The notes under the pieces were generated by a model. The model saw only the letters and a program-made list of their open reading frames with translations, had not been told where the DNA came from and did no database searches. A program made the position numbers and the translations under genes. 58,101 bases of DNA, from positions 1 through 58,101 of the forward strand of contig NZ_CDBN01000071.1 of the NCBI RefSeq assembly GCF_000820085.1. The letters run 5' to 3'. Source of the stretch: Aeromonas sanarellii (GTDB taxonomy: Bacteria; Pseudomonadota; Gammaproteobacteria; Enterobacterales; Aeromonadaceae). Positions 1 to 8,800 of this stretch are shown in pieces. Each line of letters begins with the position of its first letter. The first letter of the stretch is position 1.

Positions 1-20
1 GAAGGGTTGGGGATGAGGGG
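1..20 (+). repeat. Partial copy of REP-like dispersed repeat
   Basis: The first 20 bases are identical to positions 7336-7355, the right half of a larger palindromic element downstream of priA. The window starts inside this copy, so its left arm is not visible. It lies just before rstB, presumably between rstA and rstB. An ATG inside the repeat at position 7 is in frame with rstB, but it is part of the repeat and is not taken as the start. Confidence 0.7.
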
Positions 21-66
21 CAACAAGGCAATGCCCGACGCAATCCAGGCAAGAGGAGAGCCCCCG

Positions 67-1392
67 ATGCGACGCCTGTTTATCCAGTTCTACCTGCTGC
101 TGATGGGCTGCTTCGCCCTGGCCATCCTGCTCATCGGCCTGGTCTATCAGGTCAGCGCCGAGCGGGCGGGGGATCGCTACCTGGAGCGGATGATGCAAGG
201 CTCACTCGGCCTGCTCACCGGCGAGCTGGCCCGGCTGCCACCGGCGCGCTGGCCCGCCCGCACGGCGGAGCAGAGCCGCCAGCTCAACCTGCCGCTGCAG
301 GTTGGTCCCCTCGCCAGCCAGCCCCTCGCCCGCGAGGATCGGGCCTTCCTCGCGGCGGGCAACATCGTCATCGTCGAGGAGGACGACACCTTCCTGCAGC
401 GCATCCCGGGCACGGACCGGGTGCTGATCGTCGGCCCCGTCCCCTACCTCTCCTACCTGCACGAGCTGCGCTGGGTGGACGTGGGGCTGCTGCTGCTCAT
501 CGGTCTCTCGCTGGGCCTGCCCATCCTGCTCTGGCTGCGCCCCCACTGGCGCGGCCTGCAGCGGCTGGAGCAGACCGCCCGCCGGGTCGGCGACGGGGAT
601 CTCTCCTGCCGCACCGACCTGCCTGCGGGCAGCAGCCTGGGCCGGGTCGGTCGCACCTTCGATCAGATGGCCGAGCAGTTGCAGGCCATGCTGGCCAGCC
701 GCAAGCAGCTGACCGACGCCATCGCCCACGAGCTGCGCACTCCCCTGGTACGGCTGAGATACCGGCTCGCCATGCTGGAGCGGGCCCCCTCGGCAGAGGA
801 GCAGCAGGGGCTGGAGCGGGACCTCGGCGCGCTGGACGCCCTGATCGAGGAGATGCTCACCTACGCCAGGCTCGATCGCCCCGAGCTGCCGCTCCAGTAC
901 AGCGAACTGGAGCTGGGCCACTGGGCCGGCAGCCGCCTCGCCGACTGGCAGGCGCTGCGCCCCGAGATCCGGCTCGAACTCGAGTCCCCCGCCGCTCCCC
1001 TGCCCTGGCGCGGCGACACCCGCTTGCTGGATCGGGCGCTGGAGAACCTCATCGGCAACGCCCTGCGTCACGCCACCCGCCAGGTGACCCTGCGCATGGC
1101 GCGGCAGGGGGGCGACTATCTGCTGGAGGTGGCCGACGACGGGCCCGGCATAGCTCCCGCACTGGCGGGCCAGATCTTCGAGCCCTTCGTGCGGCTGGAT
1201 CAGAGCCGGGACAGGCGCACCGGCGGCGCCGGCCTGGGGCTGGCCATAGTGCGCAGCATTGCCCGCCACCACGGCGGCGAGGTGCAGCTGCTGCCCAGCC
1301 CCAGCGGCGCCCGTTTCTGCCTGACCCTGCCCGTACATTTGGATACACACCGTCACCACTCCCTCACTGAAGCAAACCGGGGGCAGACTTAG
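67..1392 (+). CDS. rstB: Two-component sensor histidine kinase RstB
   Basis: This is the membrane sensor kinase of the RstB-RstA pair and would phosphorylate the response regulator RstA, whose gene should lie just upstream, outside the window. The 441-residue product resembles enteric RstB along its whole length. It starts MRRLFIQFYLLL, has a first membrane segment at about residues 7-27, a periplasmic part with FLQRIP and VGPVPYL, a second membrane segment near residues 138-158, HAMP, the phospho-acceptor motif AHELRTPLVRLRYRL near residue 220, and N, G1 and G2 ATP-binding boxes (ENLIGNALRH, DDGPGIAP, GGAGLGLAIV). I chose the ATG at 67 because GAGGAGAG precedes it and it matches the family N-terminus; the in-frame ATG at 7 lies in a repeat. 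The 3' end carries a probable RstA box. Confidence 0.95.
   Translation: MRRLFIQFYLLLMGCFALAILLIGLVYQVSAERAGDRYLERMMQGSLGLLTGELARLPPARWPARTAEQSRQLNLPLQVGPLASQPLAREDRAFLAAGNIVIVEEDDTFLQRIPGTDRVLIVGPVPYLSYLHELRWVDVGLLLLIGLSLGLPILLWLRPHWRGLQRLEQTARRVGDGDLSCRTDLPAGSSLGRVGRTFDQMAEQLQAMLASRKQLTDAIAHELRTPLVRLRYRLAMLERAPSAEEQQGLERDLGALDALIEEMLTYARLDRPELPLQYSELELGHWAGSRLADWQALRPEIRLELESPAAPLPWRGDTRLLDRALENLIGNALRHATRQVTLRMARQGGDYLLEVADDGPGIAPALAGQIFEPFVRLDQSRDRRTGGAGLGLAIVRSIARHHGGEVQLLPSPSGARFCLTLPVHLDTHRHHSLTEANRGQT
1334..1347 (+). promoter_or_regulatory. Probable RstA box upstream of asr-like gene
   Basis: TACATTTGGATACA matches the published E. coli RstA box TACATNTNGTTACA at every defined position but one. 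It lies inside the last codons of rstB, about 100 bp before the acid-shock-like gene. In E. coli the asr promoter is a known RstA target, so site, regulator locus and target are together here. The role is inferred. Confidence 0.65.
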
Positions 1393-1446
1393 GATGAACT
1401 CATGGAGAAACGCTCCATGCCATCAACCCGAACGAGGAACTGGAAT

Positions 1447-1623
1447 ATGAACAAGCTGATCCCCCTGAGCCTGGCCGCCGTCTTCGCCCTGACCTCCGGC
1501 TTCACCATGGCGGCCACCCCGACCAAGGCCGCCGCCCCCCAGGCGACCCAGACCAAGGTCGTGAAGAAGCACCACAAGGCCGCCAAGGCGCCGACCGCCC
1601 AGGTGGCTCCCAAGACCAAGTAA
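1447..1623 (+). CDS. asr: Acid-shock-like small secreted basic protein (Asr-like)
   Basis: The 58-residue product has a signal peptide (MNKLIPLSLAAVFALTSG, probable cleavage after TMA or AAT). A mature part follows that is rich in Ala, Lys, Thr, Pro and His, with KKHHKAAKAP. This is the composition of enteric acid shock protein Asr, a periplasmic intrinsically disordered protein whose gene is controlled by RstA in E. coli. It is shorter than E. coli Asr and has only one basic block. The ATG at 1447 has GAGGA 8 bp upstream; an upstream in-frame ATG at 1402 would bury the signal peptide. The position directly after rstB and the RstA box support the call. Homology is by composition and context, so the name is provisional. 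Confidence 0.65.
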   Translation: MNKLIPLSLAAVFALTSGFTMAATPTKAAAPQATQTKVVKKHHKAAKAPTAQVAPKTK

Positions 1624-1647
1624 TCCAGCCACAAGCTTCCCGCAATG

Positions 1648-1676
1648 AAGAGGGGCCCCATCACGGGGCCCCTCTT
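1648..1676. terminator. Hairpin between convergent asr-like gene and malic enzyme gene
   Basis: A perfect 12-bp stem (AAGAGGGGCCCC with its complement) and a 5-nt loop lie between two convergent genes. Neither side has a long T tract, so it is a strong stem and a probable two-way terminator, but not a classical one. Confidence 0.6.
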
Positions 1677-1706
1677 GTCGCTTGTCCTGCCCTCATCGGC
1701 TCAGGT

Positions 1707-2963
<1,257 letters not shown>

Positions 2964-3142
2964 GGGGGACCCCGATACGGAAGTGAATGAGTGGTGCATT
3001 GGCTCGCCGATGGGCGAGGGCTGGGGATCATAAAGAAAACCCGCTCCCTTTCACAGCAGAAAGTATTGTCCAGATCTACTGATGAGGCGTTTGTCAGCAG
3101 GTAACACCAAATATTAATACCCATTTAGTTATAGATATGGTT

Positions 3143-4576
3143 TCAATCCATCACGGGTATGCCGGCCCTCTGCTCCGCCTGGCGGGCGATGGCCTCCGTC
3201 ATCCCCTGGAAGATGAAGAGGTGGAAGGGCAGCATGGCGAGCCAGTAGGCCAGTCCCCAGGCCCCCTGCGGGTGCCAGTGGGCCGTCACCCTGAGCCGGG
3301 TCAGGCCGGACTCCAGCGGCTGGATGTTGAACTCCAGCCGCCCGACGCCGGGGGCCTTCATGTTGAACAGCAGATCCAGCCTGCGCCCCTCGTCCACCCC
3401 GAGGATCTGCCAGGAGTCCAGCATGTCCCCCTTCACGAAGCGATCCGGGTTGGTGCGCCCCCGGGTCAGGGCCGGGCCGCCGATCAGGTGATCCATCCAC
3501 TCCCGTACCACCCACAGCTCGTTCATGTAGAAGTAGCGCTGCTCGCCCCCCAGCTGCTGCAGCACCTGCCACACCACCTCGGGGGAGGCGAGGCTGTCTG
3601 CCTCGCCGCTGGCGGTGCGATCGTAGAAACCATATTCGGGGTGGCGCCAGCGCAGGCCGAGCGGCGTCTCCTCTCCCTGCTGCTCAGCGCCGAGCCTCTG
3701 CTCCAGGGCCAGGCTCTCGGTCAGCGCCTCGTCGAAGCTGAGCAGGGTTTGCGGCAGCAGGGCGCGCAGCGGGCCGTCGTCCGCCGGGATGTCGTGCTTG
3801 AGGCCGCCCACCAGCGCCTTGGCCACCGGCTGGGGCACCGAGGTGGCGAACTGCAGCCACCAGGCGGAGAGCCGCGGGCTCAGGAAGGGGAGCGGGATGA
3901 TGGGGCAACGCTTGCCGATATGGGCGGCGAACTTCTGGAGCTGCTGCTGGTAGCTGAGCAGCTCGGGGCCGGCGGCGTTGAAGATCTGGCCATCCACCCC
4001 TTCCGCTTCCACCAGCCCGACCAGATAGTGCAGCAGGTTGGAGAGGGCGATGGGGGGCGTGCGGGATCGCACCCATTTGGGCGTCACCATCATGGGCAGG
4101 TTGAACACCAGATCCCGCATCACCTCGAACGCCGCCGATCCGGGACCTATGATGATGCCGGCCCGCAGCTCCACCGTGGGCACGCCGGCCTCCCGAAACA
4201 GCTCGCCGCAGTAACGGCGGGAGTTGAGGTGGCGGCTGTTGCAGGGGTCGGGCTGGATGGCACCGAGATAGACGATGCGCCGCACCCCGGCCGCGCGGGC
4301 GGCGGCGGCGAAGTTCTTCACCCCCTGCTGCTCCAGCCGGTGAAAACCGGCTCCCGCCCCCATGGCGTGCACCAGATAGAAGACGGTGTCGACCCCCGCC
4401 AGCGCGGGCAACAGGGTGATGGGCTTGAGGCTGTCGGCGAGGCGAAACGCCACCCCCTCCGGCAGGCGGCAAGGGTGGCGAGCCCCGGCGATGACCCTGT
4501 ACCCCAGACCCTGCAGATGGGGCACCAGGTAGGATCCTATGTACCCGGCCGCCCCCATCACCAGACATGTGCGCAT
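3143..4576 (-). CDS. SDR-family NAD(P)-binding oxidoreductase with DUF2867 (YbjT-like)
   Basis: The 477-residue product starts with an atypical SDR Rossmann motif (MGAAGYIGSYL, residues about 7-17) followed by a NmrA/YbjT-like domain (VFYLVHAMG, YLGAIQP, VELRAGIIIGPGS). From about residue 330 a DUF2867 region follows (MNELWVVREWMDHLIGG, LRVTAHWHPQGAWGLAYW). This is the architecture of YbjT-type proteins, whose substrate is unknown. The ATG at 4576 has GGAGAAGAG just upstream. The gene stands alone between the malic enzyme and rpmE, and its own promoter should lie in the gap shared with the rpmE terminator. No substrate can be assigned. Confidence 0.85.
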   Translation of the reverse strand: MRTCLVMGAAGYIGSYLVPHLQGLGYRVIAGARHPCRLPEGVAFRLADSLKPITLLPALAGVDTVFYLVHAMGAGAGFHRLEQQGVKNFAAAARAAGVRRIVYLGAIQPDPCNSRHLNSRRYCGELFREAGVPTVELRAGIIIGPGSAAFEVMRDLVFNLPMMVTPKWVRSRTPPIALSNLLHYLVGLVEAEGVDGQIFNAAGPELLSYQQQLQKFAAHIGKRCPIIPLPFLSPRLSAWWLQFATSVPQPVAKALVGGLKHDIPADDGPLRALLPQTLLSFDEALTESLALEQRLGAEQQGEETPLGLRWRHPEYGFYDRTASGEADSLASPEVVWQVLQQLGGEQRYFYMNELWVVREWMDHLIGGPALTRGRTNPDRFVKGDMLDSWQILGVDEGRRLDLLFNMKAPGVGRLEFNIQPLESGLTRLRVTAHWHPQGAWGLAYWLAMLPFHLFIFQGMTEAIARQAEQRAGIPVMD

Positions 4577-4641
4577 CGGCTCTTCTCCCTTGGTTGAGCC
4601 AACACCATAGGGCAAAGCGGGGAATTACAGAATGCCGCGCA

Positions 4642-4672
4642 ATAAAAAAGGCACCCGATGGGCGCCTTTTTC
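4642..4672 (-). terminator. Rho-independent terminator of rpmE
   Basis: On the minus strand a G+C stem (AAAAAGGCGCCC / GGGTGCCTTTTTT) ends in a T run immediately after the rpmE stop. The A-rich other side means it may also stop transcription in the opposite direction. Confidence 0.85.
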
Positions 4673-4692
4673 AGAATTCTTCAGAAGCAAGA

Positions 4693-4908
4693 TTACTTCT
4701 TGGAGGTCAAGCCACCGAAACGCTTGTTGAACTTGTCTACGCGGCCGCCGCTAGAAACTTCTTTCTGCTTGCCGGTGTAGAAGGGGTGGCACTCGGAGCA
4801 CACGTCCAGGTTCAGATCTTTACCGATGGTAGAGAAAGTGTTGATGACGTTACCGCAAGAGCACTTGCAGGTGATGGCTACGTAGTCAGGATGGATACCA
4901 GCTTTCAT
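4693..4908 (-). CDS. rpmE: 50S ribosomal protein L31, zinc-binding type
   Basis: The 71-residue product matches L31 throughout ([50 protein letters not shown]). Cys16, Cys18, Cys37 and Cys40 form the CxC...CxxC zinc site of the C+ form, the paralogue usually replaced by a zinc-free L31 under zinc starvation. The start at 4908 is chosen over one four codons upstream because it gives the family N-terminus. The gene is divergent from priA, as in enteric bacteria, and ends at a strong terminator. Confidence 0.97.
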   Translation of the reverse strand: MKAGIHPDYVAITCKCSCGNVINTFSTIGKDLNLDVCSECHPFYTGKQKEVSSGGRVDKFNKRFGGLTSKK

Positions 4909-5055
4909 GGACAACCTCAATTATCAGGCCGTGTCGCCATCCGATCTCTTGTCGGACACCACACGATTGTTGAACACAGTTTCAAAGGCTGCGAATAATA
5001 TAGGAAACGCCTGAGATCAGGCAAGTGGCTTCGCAGAAAAAATAGGCAATCCCTG

Positions 5056-7263
5056 GTGAATTCTTCCCAAACCCTTGATCTGGTTCGTGTGGCAGTGCCG
5101 GTGCCCTTGCGCCGTCATTTCGACTATCTCTCCCCCCTGCCCTTGCCTGCCCCCGGCTGCCGGGTCGAGATCCCGTTCGGCCCCCAGACCCTGGTCGGCC
5201 TGGTGGTCGATCATCCGGCCGAGAGTCAGGTGCCGCGCAACAAGCTCAAGCCCATCAAGCGCGTACTCGACAGCGCCCCCGCGCTGGGGCCCGACATCCT
5301 GGCGCTGATGGCCTGGAGCGCCTGCTACTACCAGCACCCCCTGGGGGAGGTGCTGCCCCACGCCCTGCCGGTGCTGGTGCGCAAGGGGGAGCCCGCCGCC
5401 TATCGGGAGCTGGAGTTCTGGTTCGCCACCGAGGCCGGCATGGCCATCGACCTCAACGAGCTCAAGCGGGCCGCCAAGCAGCAGCAGGCCCTCGCCCTGC
5501 TGCGCAAGGGACCGCAGACGCCATCCGCCCTCAAGCAGGAGGAGATCCAGGGCGCCGCCCTCACCGCGCTGGAGAAGAAAGGCTTGCTGGAGAAGCGTTC
5601 GCTGGAGCCGAGCCATGACGGCGACTGGGCCGCCCGTTTCGAGCCGGGGGAGGGTCTGCGCCTCAACGGCGAGCAGGCGCTGGCGGTGGCCGCCGTCACC
5701 AGCCAGAGCGACAGGTTCGGCGCCTTCCTGCTGGACGGCATCACAGGCTCCGGCAAGACCGAGGTTTACCTGAGCATCCTCGAGCCCCTGCTCAAGGCGG
5801 GCAAGCAGGCCCTGGTGATGGTGCCCGAGATAGGCCTCACTCCGCAGACCATCAACCGCTTCCGGCGCCGCTTCAAGGTGCCCGTGGTGGCCATGAACTC
5901 CGCCATGAACGACAGGGAGCGGCTCGACGCCTGGCTGGCCTGTCGCGACGGTGGCGCCGCCATCCTGATCGGCACCCGCTCCGCGGTGTTCACGCCGTTC
6001 AAGGATCTCGGCATCATCATCATCGACGAGGAGCACGACGGCTCCTTCAAGCAGCAGGACGGTTTTCGCTACCACGCGCGGGATCTCGCCGTGATGCGGG
6101 CCCATCGCGCCGGCATCCCTATCCTGCTCGGCTCGGCCACCCCGTCGCTGGAGACGCTGCACAACGCCCGCACCGGCAAGTATCACCACCTCAGCCTGAC
6201 CCGGCGTGCCGGCAACGCCCAGACCGCCCGCCAGGTGATCCTCGACATCAAGAACGTGCGGCTGCAGGCCGGGCTTTCCCCCCAGTTGGAGCAGCTGATG
6301 GCGGAACACCTGGCGGCCGGCAACCAGGTGATGCTGTTTCTCAACCGCCGTGGTTATGCGCCGGCCCTCATCTGCCATCAGTGCGGCTGGAGCGCCGCCT
6401 GCGAACGCTGCGACGCCTGGTACACCTGGCACCAGGCCGGGCGGCGGCTGCACTGCCATCACTGCGACAGCGTGCGCCCCCTGCCCCACCACTGCCCCGA
6501 ATGCGGCAGCAGCGAACTCATCGGCTCCGGGGTGGGCACAGAGCAGCTGGAGCAGCTGCTCACCACTATCTTCCCGCAATACCCCGTGGTGCGCATCGAT
6601 CGGGACAACACTCGCCGCAAGGGGGAGCTGGAAGTCCATCTCGGCGACATCAAGGCGGGCAAGTACAAGATCCTGATCGGCACCCAGATGCTGGCCAAGG
6701 GCCACCACTTCCCGGATGTGACCCTGGTGGGTCTGCTGGATGTGGATGGCGCCCTGTTCAGCGCCGATTTTCGGGCAGCCGAGAAGCTGGCCCAGCTCTA
6801 CACCCAGGTGGCGGGCCGGGCAGGCCGGGCCAGCAAACCCGGGCTGGTGGTGCTGCAGAGCCACCACCCGGAGCATGCCCTGCTGCAGGATCTGACCCAG
6901 AACGGCTATGGCCATTTCGCCGACACGGCGCTGCAAGAGCGCCGCCTGCTGGGGCTGCCGCCGTTCAGCCATCAGGGACTGTTTCGGGCCGAGGCCAATG
7001 GCCGGGACGAGGTGCAGCTGTTCCTCGCTCGCCTCGCCGATACCCTGCGCAGCGCCCGCTATCCCCAGGTGCAGGTGCTGGGGCCCATCAGCGGCTTCAT
7101 GGAGCGCAAGGCGGGGAAGTTTCGCATGCAGTTGCTGGTGCAGGGACCGAGCCGTGCACCGCTGGCCCAGCTGCTGGACTGGGCGGTGAAGGAGCTGGAG
7201 GCCTGGCCCGAGACCAAGAAGGTGCGCTGGAGCCTGGATATAGACCCCACGGAGTTGAATTGA
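5056..7263 (+). CDS. priA: Primosomal protein N', replication restart helicase PriA
   Basis: PriA recognises stalled forks, unwinds lagging-strand DNA and loads the PriB/DnaT/DnaB primosome. The 735-residue product has an N-terminal 3'-end-binding domain (VRVAVPVPLRRHFDY), Walker A GITGSGKTE near residue 231, DEEH (motif II) near 324, SATPSLE (motif III), a zinc module with paired CxxC motifs (CHQCGWSAACERCDAW, CHHCDS, CPECGS) near 436-480, and late helicase motifs (GTQMLAKGHHFPDV, QVAGRAGR). The length is close to E. coli PriA (732). The start codon is GTG at 5056; I see only a weak ribosome site, AGGCAAT. It is divergent from rpmE and followed by a repeat element and a terminator. Confidence 0.97.
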   Translation: MNSSQTLDLVRVAVPVPLRRHFDYLSPLPLPAPGCRVEIPFGPQTLVGLVVDHPAESQVPRNKLKPIKRVLDSAPALGPDILALMAWSACYYQHPLGEVLPHALPVLVRKGEPAAYRELEFWFATEAGMAIDLNELKRAAKQQQALALLRKGPQTPSALKQEEIQGAALTALEKKGLLEKRSLEPSHDGDWAARFEPGEGLRLNGEQALAVAAVTSQSDRFGAFLLDGITGSGKTEVYLSILEPLLKAGKQALVMVPEIGLTPQTINRFRRRFKVPVVAMNSAMNDRERLDAWLACRDGGAAILIGTRSAVFTPFKDLGIIIIDEEHDGSFKQQDGFRYHARDLAVMRAHRAGIPILLGSATPSLETLHNARTGKYHHLSLTRRAGNAQTARQVILDIKNVRLQAGLSPQLEQLMAEHLAAGNQVMLFLNRRGYAPALICHQCGWSAACERCDAWYTWHQAGRRLHCHHCDSVRPLPHHCPECGSSELIGSGVGTEQLEQLLTTIFPQYPVVRIDRDNTRRKGELEVHLGDIKAGKYKILIGTQMLAKGHHFPDVTLVGLLDVDGALFSADFRAAEKLAQLYTQVAGRAGRASKPGLVVLQSHHPEHALLQDLTQNGYGHFADTALQERRLLGLPPFSHQGLFRAEANGRDEVQLFLARLADTLRSARYPQVQVLGPISGFMERKAGKFRMQLLVQGPSRAPLAQLLDWAVKELEAWPETKKVRWSLDIDPTELN

Positions 7264-7356
7264 GGGTCGCTGCGCTGATCCGATTACGCTTCGCTAATCG
7301 AACCTACGTCCCTGCTCCCTTCTCCCCTCGCGGGAGAAGGGTTGGGGATGAGGGGG
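7264..7356. repeat. Composite REP-like palindromic repeat after priA
   Basis: Two dyads lie side by side. The first is CGATTA-N8-TAATCG (7281-7300). The second is a perfect 10-bp stem, CCCTTCTCCC / GGGAGAAGGG (7317-7341, loop CTCGC), running into TTGGGGATGAGGGG. Its right 20 bp recur exactly at positions 1-20. Motifs of this type are common dispersed extragenic palindromes in gammaproteobacteria. No transposase is nearby. Confidence 0.75.
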
Positions 7357-7368
7357 GAGCCAGAACGC

Positions 7369-7401
7369 AACGAGGGGGCCTTGGCCCCCTCGTTATTTTT
7401 A
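7369..7401 (+). terminator. Rho-independent terminator of priA
   Basis: A self-complementary stem of AACGAGGGGGCC and its inverse is followed by ATTTTTA on the plus strand. It sits 18 bp from the stop of the convergent ompA-like gene and may serve both. Confidence 0.85.
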
Positions 7402-7419
7402 CCCCATGACGGCACCGGC

Positions 7420-8547
7420 CTATTCGGCGACCTGGGACACCCCGGTCAGCCGCACCTCGACCCGGCGATCCGGGGCCAGGCAGGCGATCATCTGCGCCTT
7501 GGCGCCATCCGGGCAACTGCCCCCCGTCACCGGGGAAGACTCGCCCCGCCCCTCGGCGCGTACCTTGTCGGCAAACAGCCCCTTGGCGATGAGATAATCC
7601 GCCACGGTACGGGCCCGCTGCTCGGAGAGGGACTGGTTGTAGGCCTCCGAGCCGATGCGATCGGTGTGGCCGATCACGGTCGCCACCCCGTCCTTGGGAT
7701 TGGCGGCCAGGATCTGGGCAAACAGGTTGTCCAGGGCCTGGCTGGCTTCGGGCTTCAGGGTCGCCTTGTTGAACTCGAACAGCACGTCGGAATCCAGGTT
7801 GAACTGCTTCTCCACCAGCACGGGAGCCGGGGCGGGCGCAGGCTCGGGCGCGGGGGTCGGCGCCACCGGCTCGTCGCCTATCTGGCCGAAACGATAGAGC
7901 ATGCCGACCGACAGCAGGCCGTTGTCCATCTCTATGCCGGACTCATCCAGCGAGGTCTTGCCGAGCGGCGTGGTGTACTGGTATTCGAGGCGGGCGGCCC
8001 AGTCCTTGTCGATGGCGTATTCCACCCCCAAGGCCCCCACGAAGGCGGCACCGTGGTACTTGCCCCCACCCGACTCGGTGAGATTGGTGGTGCCGTCGTT
8101 GGCCCAGGCATCTATGGTGCTCTCCGTCCAGGCGTAGGCGCCCCCCAGCCGACCATAGATGTCCAGCGCCGTGGTCGCCGGGAAGCCGATCTTCATGGTG
8201 GCCTGGATCATCTGGGCCTTGGCTTCCCCATTCAGACCCGCATCGACACCGTTGCCCGAGAAGCGCTGATCCACCTGGTACTTGCCGAGCCAGTCGTAAC
8301 CCAGCTCGATCGCCACGTTCCGGTTGACCTGATAACCGGCGAAGAGCCCCAGGCCCAGGTCGCTGTGATCCTTGTCCGGATCATAGGTATCGAGCAGATC
8401 CTTGACCTGATCGTCGTAATCCACCCCGTAAAAACTGGACCAGCCGGCCTTGCCACCGGCGTACCAGGTGTTGTCCTGGGCGGCAGCCTGCACCGTCCCC
8501 GTTGCCATCAGAGCGCCGATCAGGACGGCGAGCATAGATCTGTTCAT
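7420..8547 (-). CDS. OmpA-family outer membrane protein
   Basis: The 375-residue product has a signal peptide (MLAVLIGALMATGTVQA), an eight-strand OmpA beta-barrel beginning WYAGGKAGW and ending MLYRFGQ near residue 225, a Pro/Ala hinge (PVAPTPAPEPAPAPAP), and a C-terminal peptidoglycan-binding domain. That domain carries SDVLFEFNKATLKPEA, GHTDRIGSEAYNQSLSEQRA and RRVEV, with two cysteines near the end (SCPDGAK, IACLAPD) as in E. coli OmpA. It anchors the outer membrane to the cell wall and is probably abundant. Aeromonas often carries two such genes in tandem; only one is seen here. The 5' gap up to the ilvA terminator should hold its promoter. Confidence 0.93.
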   Translation of the reverse strand: MNRSMLAVLIGALMATGTVQAAAQDNTWYAGGKAGWSSFYGVDYDDQVKDLLDTYDPDKDHSDLGLGLFAGYQVNRNVAIELGYDWLGKYQVDQRFSGNGVDAGLNGEAKAQMIQATMKIGFPATTALDIYGRLGGAYAWTESTIDAWANDGTTNLTESGGGKYHGAAFVGALGVEYAIDKDWAARLEYQYTTPLGKTSLDESGIEMDNGLLSVGMLYRFGQIGDEPVAPTPAPEPAPAPAPVLVEKQFNLDSDVLFEFNKATLKPEASQALDNLFAQILAANPKDGVATVIGHTDRIGSEAYNQSLSEQRARTVADYLIAKGLFADKVRAEGRGESSPVTGGSCPDGAKAQMIACLAPDRRVEVRLTGVSQVAE

Positions 8548-8740
8548 GGATGAGCCCCTGCAATGAATTGTTATGACGCGACTGCGCCTCTCTTCCCTGA
8601 CGGGGCCCCGAATCCAAGCCCCGTCTTCAGATTATCCCATCTGCAACCAGCCTCAAACGACCAGGGCCTCAGGAGTGTGATATTGGCGACATTATCGACC
8701 ACCGTGCCCCCAATCATGGGGGGTTGGAACGTCGCCCATA

Positions 8741-8768
8741 AAAAAACGAAGAGCCGGGCTCTTCGTTT
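8741..8768 (-). terminator. Rho-independent terminator of the ilvGMEDA operon
   Basis: On the minus strand AAACGAAGAGCCCGGCTC and TTCGT fold back and run into TTTTTTT. It lies 33 bp after the ilvA stop and ends the ilv operon. The gap from here to the ompA-like start (8548-8740) shows no ORF I can support. Confidence 0.88.
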
Positions 8769-8800
8769 CTCATCTCGTAGCGCGGATCGTCAAGCCGCCG

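Noticed and set aside
7..66. In-frame ATG at position 7 as the rstB start
   Set aside because: It lies in a dispersed repeat that also gives MGMRG at 7342; the ATG at 67 has a ribosome site and the family N-terminus.
202..1359. Long open frames opposite rstB, priA, pgi, ilvC, copA and other genes (for example 5017-6972 minus, 52075-54003 plus)
   Set aside because: They lie antisense to clear genes, have low-complexity Ala/Gly/His/Gln-rich translations and reflect high third-position GC, not coding.
1389..1664. Hydrophobic 91-codon frame antisense to the asr-like gene
   Set aside because: It is the reverse complement of an Ala/Lys-rich signal-peptide gene with a good ribosome site; it has no ribosome site and overlaps the terminator.
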